Notes: generated by a model not told the origin, from the letters alone. A stretch of DNA of 64,000 nt from Xenopus tropicalis (GCF_000004195.4 NC_030683.2:2686581-2750580), one strand, 5' to 3'; shown: positions 10,662-21,942, counted from the stretch's first letter. Numbers and translations are program-made.

Positions 10662-11664
10662 ACAGGTATAGGACCCATTATCCAGAATGCTCGGGACCAA
10701 GGGTATTCCGGATAAGGGGTCTTTCCGTAATTTGGATCTCAATACCTTAAGTCTACTAAAAAATCAATAAAACATTAATTAAACCCAATAGGATTGTTTT
10801 GCATCCAATAAGGGGTAATTATACCTTAGTTGGGATCAAGTACAGGTACTGTTTTATTATTACAGAGAAAAGGGAATCATTTAACCATGAAATAAACCCA
10901 ATAGGGCTGTTCTGCCCCAATAAGGGGTAATTATATCTTAGTTGGGATCAAGTACAGGTACTGTTTTATTATTACAGAGAAAAGGGAATCATTTAACCAT
11001 TAAATAAACCCAATAGGGCTGTTCTGCCCCAATAAGGGGTAATTATATCTTAGTTGGGATCAAGTACAGGTACTGTTTTATTATTACAGAGAAAAGGGAA
11101 TCATTTAACCATTAAATAAACCCAATAGGGCTGTTCTGCCCCCAATAAGGGGTAATTATATCTTAGTTGGGATCAAGTACAGGTACTGTTTTATTATTAC
11201 AGAGAAAAGGGAATTGTTTAACCATTAAATAAACCCAATAGGGCTGTTCTGCCCCAATAAGGGGTAATTATATCTTAGTTGGGATCAAGTACAGGTACTG
11301 TTTTATTATTACAGAGAAAAGGGAATTGTTTAACCATTAAATAAACCCAATAGGGCTGTTCTGCCCCAATAAGGGGTAATTATATCTTAGTTGGAATCAA
11401 TTACAGGTACTGTTTTATTATTACAGAGAAAAGGGAATCATTTAACCATTAAATAAACCCAATAGGGCTGTTCTGCCCCAATAAGGGGTAATTATATCTT
11501 AGTTGGAATCAATTACAAGGTTCTGTTTTATTTCTACATAGAAAAAGGAAATCAGTTTTAAAATTCTGAATTATTTCATTAAAATGGAGTCTATGGGAGA
11601 CTGGCATTCCGTAATTCGGAGCTTTCTGGATAACGGGTTTCCGGATAAGGGGTCCGATACCTGT
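10662..11664. mobile_element. TACAGGTAT MITE with internal 112-bp satellite (copy A)
   Basis: The left end TACAGGTATAGGACCCATTA and right end GGGGTCCGATACCTGTA are inverted repeats, with TA at both borders. Inside, a 112-bp module (AAACCCAATAGGGCTGTTCT ... GGGATCAAGTACAGGTACTG ... GAGAAAAGGGAATC) repeats about seven times. Every module contains TACAGGTA, the first eight bases of the terminus. Sister copies lie at 14145, 28672 and 41157. Confidence 0.85.
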
Positions 11665-12530
11665 ATATATAAAACCAAAATTGTAAGCTCACGGGAAGCA
11701 GTTTTTAGCTGACAGGGTCAGTGACCCCCATTTGAAGGCAGAGGAAAGCAAATAATATAAAAAACAGAAGGCAAAAACTATTTAAAAAAAAAAGGGCCAA
11801 TTGCAAAGCTGCTAGAAAAGGACATTATGTAACATACTAAATGTTAATTTAAAGGTGACCCACCCCTTTTAAAAGGACCTGTAAGTTTATTCTTCACATG
11901 TTACAGAATGTATACGTTTTGATTTTTTTTATCTTCTGCCTCTTTCCAGCTATCAGAAGGCTGGGAGGGGTTTGGGGGGATCATTGGCAGCCAAAAAATC
12001 TATTGCCCCCTCCCATTTGTTATTTGAATGCCTGTGAGTATAATGGAATCAATTAGCAAATGCGATGTGTGGGAGATTGTACTTTATTGGGGGATAAGGG
12101 CATAAGTGACCGGCTGTATAATGTACTTTCCTGGCTATGACAGCGCTGTTGATTGTTTAATACATAAAGGTCATAAAACCATAAATACCACGCAATTATT
12201 TTTCTTTTTTATCAGATGCTGGCAATAAAAAGTAATCTTATAATACAGTCTGAAAAGAATCACATGGGTATAAAGTACACCAAGCTATGCGACTTTATTG
12301 GGAGCAGAGAACACTGGGAATATAATTTTTTGACTAATAAAAGAAACTTAATTCTAAGCAACTTTGCAATATACTCTGCAGGGTTCTCCATACACTCAGA
12401 TTTACTGATTTACAGGGACATCTATTTCAGTGGGTGCCCCAGTCGGAGTAAGGAAACCCTCAGGGCAGGACTTGGGGGTGATTGTGCAGCTGCCTTTGTA
12501 CTGCGTATCATTCTAACTGCCACCCACAGC
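11665..12530. other. Intron 5, MITE remnant and unassigned sequence
   Basis: Bases 11690-11875 read like the right part of the TTAA-type MITE (GACAGGGTCAGTGACCCCCA, GGGCCAATTGCAAAGCTG, ATTTAAAGGTGACCCACCCC). The rest shows no recognisable feature. Confidence 0.45.
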
Positions 12531-12760
12531 CAGGGCTGGACTGGGCCGCTGGGACACCGGGAAAAATCCCGGCGGGCCCCGGGATTAGTGGGCCCCAGCG
12601 GCCCAGACCCCACCCTTGCAGACCTCCCCCTGCCCGACCGCTCCTGCCCCGATACGTTAAATTTACACGCTCGGAGAAGGCCGTCAGGTGGGGGGCCCTG
12701 CAAGGGGGGTTAGGGGCCCCCTCTGGTGGGGGGAGTCTATGGGTGCGGGCCCCGACCCTG
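12531..12760. mobile_element. hAT-like MITE, CAGGG family, perfect target duplication
   Basis: It begins CAGGGCTGGACTGGG and ends CCCCGACCCTG. The 8-bp target duplication CCCACAGC is perfect (12523-12530 and 12761-12768), which defines both borders and supports hAT transposition. It is non-coding; overlapping open frames are artefacts. Confidence 0.88.
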
Positions 12761-12768
12761 CCCACAGC

Positions 12769-13673
12769 ACCCACTGCCTAAATATAAGTAAGAGGTTGGG
12801 GGGATGGCAGTCACCTCACTGCCCCCATTCATGCTGACAGGTAGCTATTCTGACATCTGGCAGAGCATTTGGGGAGCCCCCCCCCCCCGGGTAATCTTCA
12901 TTAGGTCTTAGCACCAGGCTTAGAGGGAAGTACACGCTATGCCAGTGCCTGGCAGGGCAGGAATGCCCACGTATTTTATTAGCATCATCCCCCGTCTTAC
13001 AGTGATTCACATCCTATTCAGAGTCAGGGAGTAGGCAGAGCAGCGCCGCAGCCAATAAAACCAACCTATTAAGTTTCCAAACGCTTAATCTGTGTTTATA
13101 AGGGCCTACAACTCCCAGCACCTACAGTCTTTCCCTCAATTCAACTGGGATCTGCAACAAGGCTTCTACTGCCGCAGCACTCACTGTAGGGACTTGTAGT
13201 TGTACTGTTCTGTGAGGGAACGGAAACCCTTCCATGTAGAGCAGCCATTCCCTCTCTCATAATCTGAGCATGATCCCTGCCATGGGGCAACTGCTACACT
13301 TGAGACGTTACGGAGGGGTTTTTTTTCGTATTATGGTTCAAAGACTTAAATGTCTGATGTTTATTAAGGGAAAATATCTAAAAACTCAAATGTAAAACCT
13401 CAGCATCTAAAAGCTTGCGAGTCTGTGTAAAAGTCAATGGGAGTTGCCTCAGGCAAAGTCAAAGTGTATTTTCAATTTGGGTTTTTATTCTAACAAAGTT
13501 TCCTTTATAATAAATAAGCAATCATAAGAAATATGAGTTCATTCGAATTAGAAAAACATTCTTGAATTCACAAACTCACAAACTGATCAACATGCCCCAA
13601 AATGTTGTTTAAAAAAAGAAAAAGTAACCAAAAGCAACTTTCCAAAACTGTGGGGTAATAAAAAGCTTCTTAC
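12769..13673. other. Intron 5, right part, no defined feature
   Basis: Intronic sequence with short phrases of dispersed repeats (ACAACTCCCAGCACCTACAG near 13109) but no complete element, exon or RNA gene. Confidence 0.45.
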
Positions 13674-13729
13674 CTTTGCCCCCAGGGCAGATGCAGAGAA
13701 AGCAAGTCCGGGCTGAAGATAGGGAACAG
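13674..13729 (-). CDS. rbm20: rbm20 exon 5, short linker exon
   Basis: A 56-nt exon that supplies 2 nt to the codon begun in exon 4 (GCT, Ala) and then AVPYLQPGLAFSASALGAK, ending in phase 0 before RKPAIGRVV of exon 6. The acceptor CCGTCTCCTCCAG|CT has a strong pyrimidine tract and the donor is AAG|GTAAGA. It corresponds to the mammalian linker SYVPIPARSFTQ ... FPLASVGTTFAQ but is shorter. Similarity is low; the call rests on splice sites, exact phase and position. Confidence 0.8.
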
Positions 13730-14144
13730 CTGGAGGAGACGGAACACAGGGGCTGCTCAGTATGTGCAGCAATATATATATATATACTGTATATATAATA
13801 GAACTCATTGCCATTCTCTTTATTGAACTTTACCAGTAATCCAGCTTAAATCACTATATCCAGAGAATGGTAAAATACACATTCTATATTAGCAGTAAAT
13901 AAAACACAACCAACCATTGACCTGATTTGTGTACAATATCTTAATGCTTAATTGCCGCATTTATCAAAACGTATGTATCAGTAATGTGAATGGTTTGAAA
14001 TCAGTCAAAAAATTCAAGCAAGATTTACCATCAAATCCAAATTATAACTCACATAAACTTGTTAGTAAATTGTTTCCAGGTAAACTGACCATTTATGTCT
14101 TATTATGTTTCTTATAGATTCATCCCGTATTTTATATTTTATAG

Positions 14145-14890
14145 TACAGGTATGGGATCCCTTATCCGGAAACCTGTTATCCAGAAAGTTCCGAATTACG
14201 GAAAGGCCATCTCCCATAGACTCCATTATAAGCAAATAATTCTAATTTTTAAACATTATTCCCTTTTCTCTGTAATAATAAAACAGTACCTGTACTTGAT
14301 CCCAACTAAGATATAATTACCCCTTATTGGGGGCAGAACAGCCCTATTGGGTTTATTTAATGGTTAAATGATTCCCTTTTCTCTGTAATAATAAAACAGT
14401 ACCTGTACTTGATCCCAACTAAGATATAATTACCCCTTATTGGGGCAGAACAGCCCTATTGGGTTTATTTCATGGTTAAATGATTCCCTTTTCTCTGTAA
14501 TAATAAAACAGTACCTGTACTTGATCCCAACTAAGATATAATTACCCCTTATTGGGGCAGAACAGCCCTATTGGGTTTATTTCATGGTTAAATGATTCCC
14601 TTTTCTCTGTAATAATAAAACAGTACCTGTACTTGATCCCAACTAAGATATAATTACCCCTTATTGGGGCAGAACAGCCCTATTGGGTTTATTTAATGGT
14701 TAAATGATTCCCTTTTCTCTGTAATAATAAAACAGTACCTGTACTTGATCCCAACTAAGATATAATTACCCCTTATTAAATGATGTTTAAATTATTTTTT
14801 AGTAGACTTAAAGTACGGAGAGGTGCAAAGACCCCTTATCTGGAAAACCCCAGGTCCCGAGCATTCTGGATAACAGGTCCCATACCTGTA
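14145..14890. mobile_element. TACAGGTAT MITE with internal 112-bp satellite (copy B, inverted)
   Basis: The left end is TACAGGTATGGGATCCCTTA and the right end GTCCCATACCTGTA, with about five internal 112-bp modules in the orientation opposite to copies A, C and D. The outer arms (TTATCCGGAAACCTG, CCGAATTACGGAAAGGCC) are the family-specific inverted sequences. Confidence 0.85.
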
Positions 14891-15163
14891 TTAAAAACCA
14901 CATATAGTGGAAAATATATACATTTGGGACAGATACTTGAGAAGAATCAGGCTGTTTCTGAAACATTGTACCAAACCCAAGATGAATTAGTCTAAACTGT
15001 TGTTCTCTCCGGGTTTCAGATTTGATTATTTCCCTAATGCTTCTATGAGCTCTTTCCTACCTGTGTAATAACATGTAATAACATATGGACAGCGCAGAAG
15101 CTTGTGGCTCAATGAAAAGACAAGGTTATATTTCAGGGTATTCTCACCCCGAGTGCATCTCAC

Positions 15164-15231
15164 CTTCATTACTAACAGGGTCAAACTCACCGCTCCCCGG
15201 CCCCTCAGCTGACACAGGGTGCAGCCCCACT
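15164..15231 (-). CDS. rbm20: rbm20 exon 4, short linker exon
   Basis: A 68-nt exon: 1 nt completes ACA (Thr) from exon 3, then 22 codons, VGLHPVSAEGPGSGEFDPVS then NE, then one G that joins exon 5. It aligns with mammalian AGIRCILGSAEGTL ... VYNPAGNED. The acceptor is TTTCCTTTAG|AGT and the donor GAAG|GTGAGA. A second GTGAGT lies inside (after GGGGAGCG) and a third GTGAGA 16 nt beyond, so alternative donors are possible; phase and homology favour the one given. Confidence 0.8.
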
Positions 15232-15413
15232 CTAAAGGAAAAAAAACAAAATCTTTTTGAGTGTTTAAACTGGAAAACTGATTTCCAGACCCAGAGTCAG
15301 ACCCAGAGAACAGAAAGGGACAGACAGACAGGGACAGACACAATGACATGGGTAAGTTGGCCTATCCTACCAACAAATATTAATATTGCTCATTATTTAG
15401 AGCATAACTGGCC

Positions 15414-16160
15414 CTCTACACTCCCGGGCCAATACACTCCCGGGCCCCCCTACACTCCCGGGCCCCTACACTCCCGGGCCCCTACACTCCCGGGCCCCCC
15501 TACACTCCCGGGCCCCCTCACTCCGGGCCCCTACACTCCCGGGCCCCTACACTCCCGGGCCCCTACACTCCCGGGCCCCTACACTCCCGGCCGGCCCCCT
15601 ACACTCCCCGGCCCCTACACTCCCGGGCCCCTACACTCCCGGGCCCCTACACTCCCGGGCCCCCTACACTCCCGGGCCCCTACACTCCCGGGCCCCTACA
15701 CTCCCGGGCCCCCTACACTCCCGGGCCCCTACACTCCCGGGCCCCTACACTCCCGGGCCCCTACACTCCCGGGCCCCCTACACTCCCGGGCCCCTACACT
15801 CCCGGGCCCCTACACTCCCGGGCCCCTCGCCTACACTCCCGGGCCCCCCTACACTCCCGGGCCCCCTACACTCCCGGGCCCCCTACACTCCCGGGCCCCC
15901 TACACTCCCGGGCCCCCTACACTCCCGGGCCCCCTACACTCCCGGGCCCCTACACTCCCGGCCGGCCCCCTACACTCCCGGGCCCCTACACTCCCGGGCC
16001 CCCTACATTCCCGGGCCCCTACACTCCCGGGCCCCCTACACTCCCGGGCCCCCTACACTCCCGGGCCCCCTACACTCCCGGGCCCCCTACACTCCCGGGC
16101 CCCCCTACACTCCCGGGCCCCCCCACACTCCCGGGCCCCCTACACTCCTGGGGCCCTACA
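15414..16160. repeat. 15-16-bp CCCGGG minisatellite filling intron 3
   Basis: About 47 copies of CTACACTCCCGGGCCC with C-run length changes and a few CGGCCGG variants. It occupies 747 of the roughly 1060 bases of intron 3, 182 bp from exon 4 and 131 bp from exon 3. The transcribed (minus) strand reads GGGCCCGGGAGTGTAG, so the pre-mRNA is very G-rich. The long plus-strand frame through it (TPGPLHSRAP repeats) is an artefact. Confidence 0.95.
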
Positions 16161-16291
16161 ATCACAGGCTCTGCTTCCGCTATAGTTACAGCCCTGGATA
16201 TGGGACAGTTGCATAGATTTATATTTTCTTTCAGTAGGTTAAATGCATTTTTTGGGCAAAGTTCCCCTTGAATACTGTAACAGTAACTTAC

Positions 16292-16353
16292 GTTTCTGAG
16301 AAGCTCATTACATTCTGAATGTGCATCCGGCCCTTAATGTGTAACTCCCAGTC
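16292..16353 (-). CDS. rbm20: rbm20 exon 3, second half of the zinc finger
   Basis: A 62-nt exon, phase 0 at its start, encoding DWELHIKGRMHIQNVMSFSE plus 2 nt. It matches mammalian [20 protein letters not shown]. It supplies both zinc-ligand histidines (H333 and H339) of the matrin/U1-type finger begun in exon 2. The acceptor is TTATTTTTTGCAG|GAC and the donor GAAAC|GTAAGT. Confidence 0.95.
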
Positions 16354-16613
16354 CTGCAAAAAATAACGAATGTAACATTATTAGACATAGTTATTTCTTT
16401 TTTATCTGCACTTGGCCTTGGGCACTACCATTGCTATAACCCAGATAGATCCAATAAACCTGAAAATAATGATCTTACACTTCTGAAACTGCTTTACAAA
16501 GGTTAGCAATCCATTCCTTCAGCTATTGTCACTTTCCATTCTTTATAAATTATAAAAGTTAATATATCTGTAGCATCCAAGTATAAGGACTTATTCTGAA
16601 CTGATTACAATTG

Positions 16614-17638
16614 ATTATACATATGGGTAGGGGGTGCCATAGTGTTTCCCTTAGACAATACAGTATGGGGGTACAGCTTATTGTGTGCCCAGAACATTCC
16701 TTCTCTGTATATTTGTATTTATACATATGGGTAGGGGGTGCCATAGTGTTTCCCTTAGACAGTACAGTATGGGGGTACAGCTTATTGTGTGCCCAGAACA
16801 TTCCTTCTCTGTATATTTGTATTTATACATATGGGTAGGAGGTGCCATAGTGTTTCCCTTAGACAGTACAGTATGGGGGTACAGCTTATTGTGTGCCCAG
16901 AACATTCCCTCTCTGTATATTTGTATTTATACATATGGGTAGGGGGTGCCATAGTGTTTCCCTTAGACAGTACAGTATGAGGGTACAGCTTATTGTGTGC
17001 CCAGAACATTCCTTCTCTGTATATTTGTATTTATACATATGGGTAGGGGGTGCCATAGTGTTTCCTTTAGACAATACAGTATGGGGGTACAGCTTATTGT
17101 GTGCCCAGAACATTCCTTCTCTGTATATTTGTATTTATACATATGGGTAGGAGGTGCCATAGTGTTTCCCTTAGACAGTACAGTATGGGGGTACAGCTTA
17201 TTGTGTGCCCAGAACATTCCTTCTCTGTATATTTGTATTTATACATATGGGTAGGAGGTGCCATAGTGTTTCCCTTAGACAGTACAGTATGGGGGTACAG
17301 CTTATTGTGTGCCCAGAACATTCCTTCTCTGTATATTTGTATTTATACATATGGGTAGGGGGTGCCATAGTGTTTCCCTTAGACAGTACAGTATGGGGGT
17401 ACAGCTTATTGTGTGCCCAGAACATTCCCTCTCTGTATATTTGTATTTATACATATGGGTAGGGGGTGCCATAGTGTTTCCCTTAGACAGTACAGTATGG
17501 GGGTACAGCTTATTGTGTGCCCAGAACATTCCTTCTCTGTATATTTGTATTTATACATATGGGTAGGGGGTGCCATAGTGTTTCCCTTAGACAGTACAGT
17601 ATGGGGGTACAGCTTATTGTGTGCCCAGAACATTCCTT
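16614..17638. repeat. 104-bp satellite in intron 2
   Basis: About 9.9 highly uniform copies of a unit running ATACATATGGGTAGGGGGTG ... GACAGTACAGTATGGGGG ... GCCCAGAACATTCCTTC. Period is 104 bp by the spacing of ACATATGGGTAG (16619, 16723, 16827 and so on). Identical short open frames recur on both strands every 104 bp and are by-products of the array. Confidence 0.96.
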
Positions 17639-19039
17639 GCCTTCAATTTTGAATTAATACATATTTATTTTTCTGTAAAATGTATAGTAAAAAATAATAT
17701 TCCTAAGTATTTATAAAGCACCAGTACATTCTGCAGTGCTATACAATAGAAGGGTTTTTGTTGTTTCTTACACTAAAAAGAGCAAAATCTGACCTTTAAT
17801 GTAAAGTCACATTCTACTTGGATCTTATAAGCACAATAGAACAAATCAGTAGCGCTGAGAAGCCCTGTGTATAATGAGCTGCTCCTTATCTGAAAACCAT
17901 ACAGGCTGCAGCTGGGGGAAAGGGAGGGGATTGTTTATACAGAGGCTTCTCAGAGGACTGCTGATTTGTTCTGATTGTGCTTATAGGGACAATAAAAAAA
18001 AACACATATTTTCTGCTTGGAAGACCAAATACTTCTTGTGTCTGAGCCTTAATAAATAGTTTGGGGCCCATTTGTCAACATTTCATCTCCTCCTGAGAAT
18101 GGAGAAATATTTCATGTCATTTTTATATAATTAATCAATATTGGTGACTGCAACAATTTATATACCTGCCCAGTTTCCCACACTGCACCATTTCTCTCTC
18201 TCTCATCCCTTGACCATTCCCTTTCCATTCAAATAAAACATCCTAGAGGGGGGCGGGGCCTGCAGGGAAGTGGGCAGGATTTTCTGAGGCGACTTTTTTT
18301 TTTTTTTTTTTTTGTGTGTTGGCGAAATTTTCTGCACCAAATTTTTGTTGCAGTTTTGTGAAAAATCTGCCTATGGCGAAAAAATATTCGCTCAGTGCTA
18401 TTTGTAACAAGCAGCATTTCTGCCCCTGAGGGTAAATCTGTTGCCCCCCCCCGGGGGTCCTGTCATTATGTGAATGGAAACTGTCAGCTCGCAGGCGGTT
18501 TTCCCGAATACGCGAATGGCTGTTATCATGCTGGGAGCACCAATGGTGAGTGGCGACAGACAGCTTCCATACATATCAGTGACAGGGGGGTATTGGGGCA
18601 TCTGTGGGTGTAACAATACGTGGGACACGTGTCTCAATCATTCACACGTATGTAACGATGGTGTAATGCCCCTCTGTATCATTCCCAGTCAGGCCGGGGG
18701 CCCTCCTTCCCCGGAGGGATAGAATTTAAACTGATAACGTGACATGTTCCCTCGGATCCTAGAGAGGCATCCTGATTACAGGCGCTCTAATGAGACATAC
18801 CGCCGTGCCAAGGAAGGGTTAGGCCACGGTCACTCTGACATTGCCACAAAGCAGTTGCTCCCGAATTTCACTGTCCCTGGGTTATTCCAGTGATGTGTTT
18901 GACATGTGAGTGGGGGGGGGGGGGGGGGTTACGGCTGTGAGTGCGGCACGGGGCACAAACTGGGGTCCCACATTAGATTAACTCTTTCCCACAGGGCTGG
19001 GGGCTTAGTGTGGCGCAGGGCTTTCTAAAGCCGCCCAAC
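17639..19039. other. Intron 2, mostly unassigned sequence with small repeat remnants
   Basis: Bases 17695-17760 (TATTTATAAAGCACCAGTAC, GCAGTGCTATACAATAG) resemble the 3' tail of an L2-like retroposon. Bases 18290-18400 (a T tract followed by GGCGAAATTTTCTGCACC, GCCTATGGCGAAAAAAT) resemble the hAT MITE at 21943. A poly-G tract is near 18911. I see no gene. Confidence 0.5.
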
Positions 19040-19960
19040 ACTTTCAGTAAGTTATAGACTGGTCAATTCTAAGCAGCTTTTCAATTGGTCTTCATTATTT
19101 ATTTTCTATCATTTTTTTTAACTATTTGCATGTAGAAGATTCACAGTTAAACGGGGGGTTCACGTTCAAGTTAACGTTTAGTATGTTGTAGAATGGCCAA
19201 TTCTAAGCAGCTTTTCAATTGGTCTTCATTATTTATTTTGTACAGTTTTTGAATAATTTCTGACTCTTTGCAGCTTTCAAATGGGGGTCACTGACCCCGG
19301 CAGCCAAACCCTATTGCTCTGTGAGGCTCCAGTTTTATTGTTATTGTTACTTTTTATTCCTTATCTTTCTATTCAGCCCCTCTCCTATTCATATACCAGC
19401 CCCTCATCCAAACCACTCCCTGGTTGCTAAGGTAATTTGGACCCTAGCAACACTTTCCAGCTTTCAAATGGGGGTCACTGACCCCGGCAGCCAAACCCTA
19501 TTGCTCTGTGAGGCTCCAGTTTTATTGTTATTGTTACTTTTTATTCCTTATCTTTCTATTCAGCCCCTCCCCTATTCATATTCCTGCCTCTCATTCATAC
19601 CCCTCCCTTTTGGACCCCAGGAACTTTGCAATTGGTCTTCATTACATATTTTAACAGTTTTTGAATTATTTGCTGTCTTTGTCTCTTTCCAGCTTTTACA
19701 TGGGGGTCACTGACCCCGGCAGCCAAAACACTTTTGCTCTTTAAGCTACCATTTTATTTTTATTGTTACTTTTTAATTCCTTATCTTTCTATTTAATCCC
19801 TCTTGTTTTCATATTCCAGTCTCTCATTCACACCACTGCCTGGTTGCTAAGGTAAACAAGATCCTAGCAACGAGATAGCTGCTGAAATTCCAAACTGGAA
19901 AACTACTCAATAACAAGCTAAGTTTGGTACTCTGTGCCAGACCCTTCTAAAGATATTTTT
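19040..19960. mobile_element. TTAA-type frog MITE with internally triplicated segment
   Basis: The block with GGGGTCACTGACCCCGGCAG, TTGCTCTGTGAGGCTCCAG and TTTCTATTCAGCCCCTC occurs three times in a row (near 19283, 19470 and 19700). Terminal-type sequences lie at each side, so the element has undergone local duplication. Confidence 0.65.
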
Positions 19961-20105
19961 GCAGGGGGGCCCGGCAGAGAGTAATTATACCACTGGCCTG
20001 TCATCTGACGGAGCCACAAGTTGCCAGTCAGGGCCTGTAGTAAACCTTAGCCAGGTTAAGGACTCCATAGACCAGGTCTGGACGTGGACTCAAAATAGAC
20101 CCCAG

Positions 20106-20516
20106 CATTCCCAGTACCCAGAGGCACAAACAGCCCCCCCAGCCCAATAAATAGTGACTGTCTGTGGCACCTTACAGCCCCCCTGGCATTCCCAGTACCC
20201 AGAGGCACAAACAGCCCCCCCAGCCCAATAAATAGTGACTGTCTGTGGCACCTTACAGCCCCCCTGGCATTCCCAGTACCCAGTGGCACAAACAGCCCCC
20301 CCCAGCCCAATAAATAGTGACTGTCTGTGGCACCTTACAGCCCCCCTGGCATTCCCAGTACCCAGAGGCACAAACAGCCCCCCCAGCCCAATAAATAGTG
20401 ACTGTCTGTGGCACCTTACAGCCCCCCTGGTATTCCCAGTACCCAGAGGCACAAACAGCCCCCCCAGCCCAATAAATAGTGACTGTCTGTGGCACCTTAC
20501 AGCCCCCCTGGCATTT
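20106..20516. repeat. 81-bp satellite directly downstream of the exon 2 donor
   Basis: Five copies of CATTCCCAGTACCCAGAGGC ... CAGCCCAATAAATAGTGACT ... GGCACCTTACAGCCCCCCTG. It ends 47 bp from the exon 2 donor. In the transcribed strand every unit contains a run of at least six G followed by CTGTAAGGTGCC, a donor-like sequence. Confidence 0.95.
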
Positions 20517-20563
20517 GCCAGACCCCACAGATTGCCAGCCCGGGCCTGGTTCTAGGCACTTAC

Positions 20564-21455
20564 CTTCAGATTGAAGACCTTCTTATCACACATAGTGCAG
20601 ATATGCGGGAGGTGCTGGGGGGCAATGCCATGAAAGTCATTGAGTTCCTGAGGCTGAAGGCTTTTCAGAGCGGAGCTTGGGATCTTCCCATTATTGTGTC
20701 TGGCAAACGTGGGAGAACTGGAAGGGCTGAATTTGGTGTCAGGAGTCGGTTCCTCCGGGTTGTACAGCTCATTTCTGCCCTCGTAATGGGGGCTGGGAGA
20801 CTGCCACGAGCGGGACGATTCCCATTGGTTGTTTGGGCCTTTCTGGGGGCGAAACTGACCGTGGGAATCATAAAAGTCCTTTTTAAACCCGGGTAGATGA
20901 TCATGCTTGGGGCCATAGTGACCATCAGAGGCCGCTCCGGCCACTGAGCTTCCCACCACTAAGCCATGGTAACCAGAAGAGTCTGTGTCTGAGGCAAAGC
21001 CCTGTGACCCTGGGAAAAAGCCCACGGCTTTGGTTCCACCAATGCCCTTAGCGAAAGGCTGCATGGAGTTGGCATTGTGAGCATGGCTTGGGGCCAGAGG
21101 GGAATTGTGGGCAGAAAATGGTAATCCACTGGGGGCAAGCCTGGCATTAGACAAGGCAGGGCCAAGAGGGTTCATCCCTGCGTGACTGTGAGCCCCCATC
21201 ATGGCTGCATTCCTCAAAGGGTTAAACAGAGGCTGGGACATGGCCACTTTAGAGAGGACCTGGTTGAGCACCGTGGCAGCGGCAGCCGTGTTACTCGTCA
21301 CCGCCGTCTGTGCCAACTTTAGTCTCTGCAGGGTGAGCTGAGCCTGGAGCTGGGCGAGCTGGAGACTGGCAGGGGAGGGCAGCAGGGGGTTGGGGGTTCC
21401 ACCTCTTAATGGGGCGCTGATAGACAGGGCATTGTTATCCACAAACGGGGCACAA
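20564..21455 (-). CDS. rbm20: rbm20 exon 2, N-terminal region and first half of the zinc finger
   Basis: An 892-nt exon: 1 nt completes a codon from exon 1, then 297 codons, ending in phase 0 (residues 31-328). NPLLPSPASLQLAQLQAQLT with QRLKLAQTAV, TAAAATVLNQVLSKVAMSQP and LFNPLR is the RBM20 Leu-rich block. ELYNPEEPTPD, ELNDFHGIAPQHLPHICTMC and DKKVFNLK are also family hallmarks. The zinc-ligand cysteines are C317 and C320. The middle is low-complexity Gly/Ser/Pro/His sequence, shorter than in mammals. The acceptor is TTTTGTTGCAG|T and the donor AAG|GTAAGT; read-through meets a stop after three codons. No suitable in-frame start lies at the exon 5' end, so an upstream exon must supply it. 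Confidence 0.97.
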
Positions 21456-21576
21456 CTGCAACAAAACACACACTGATTAGAGGCAATTCCTTTATAAAGA
21501 TACAATTGGCATTCAGTATCATTATATTACCAAACCCCCCCCAGGGAATATTATATCATACAGCAATCTCTGCAAT

Positions 21577-21795
21577 AGGGATTCGGCCCAATCCAAGCGT
21601 CTGGCCAAACGGAACCCAAAACCTTAACATCACGTGACTTTTGGTCATGTGAACACGGAAGGTTCCATTTAACCCTTCAGTAGCCTAATTTGTATATATG
21701 CAACTTGGGATTTGGATTCTGTTCGTTATGCAACCGAACCTTTCATGAAGGATTTGGGGTTTGGCCAAACCCAAAAATAGTGGATTAGGTGCATC
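21577..21795. mobile_element. hAT MITE, TAGGGATGCA family, diverged
   Basis: It starts near AGGGATTCGGCCC and ends GATTAGGTGCATC, with the family interior (CCAAACGGAACCC, GGATTTGGATTCTG). A 12-bp direct repeat, ATCTCTGCAATA, brackets it (21566-21577 and 21793-21804). It contains an 8-bp target duplication extended by chance identity at the ends. Confidence 0.7.
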
Positions 21796-21942
21796 TCTGC
21801 AATACCCCACACTCAATACCACAGTTGCCCCAACTTATTCGCTGTGCATTTCACCCAGGGGACCCCCCCTACTGCCCTACTGCTGTTATTACAGACAGAG
21901 AAAAAGCCCGGGGGGTAGGTGTGTAGGGACCACGCCAGGGGT

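Noticed and set aside
15085..16185. 366-codon plus-strand frame with TPGPLHSRAP repeats
   Set aside because: It runs through the CCCGGG minisatellite and antisense to rbm20 exon 4; its length is a by-product of the repeat.
16559..17652. Series of 75- and 85-codon frames on both strands
   Set aside because: The same frame recurs every 104 bp with the satellite; this is not a gene family.
20253..20528. Minus-strand Gly/Cys-rich repeat frame next to exon 2
   Set aside because: It is the 81-bp intronic array, separated from exon 2 by a good donor and an in-frame stop.
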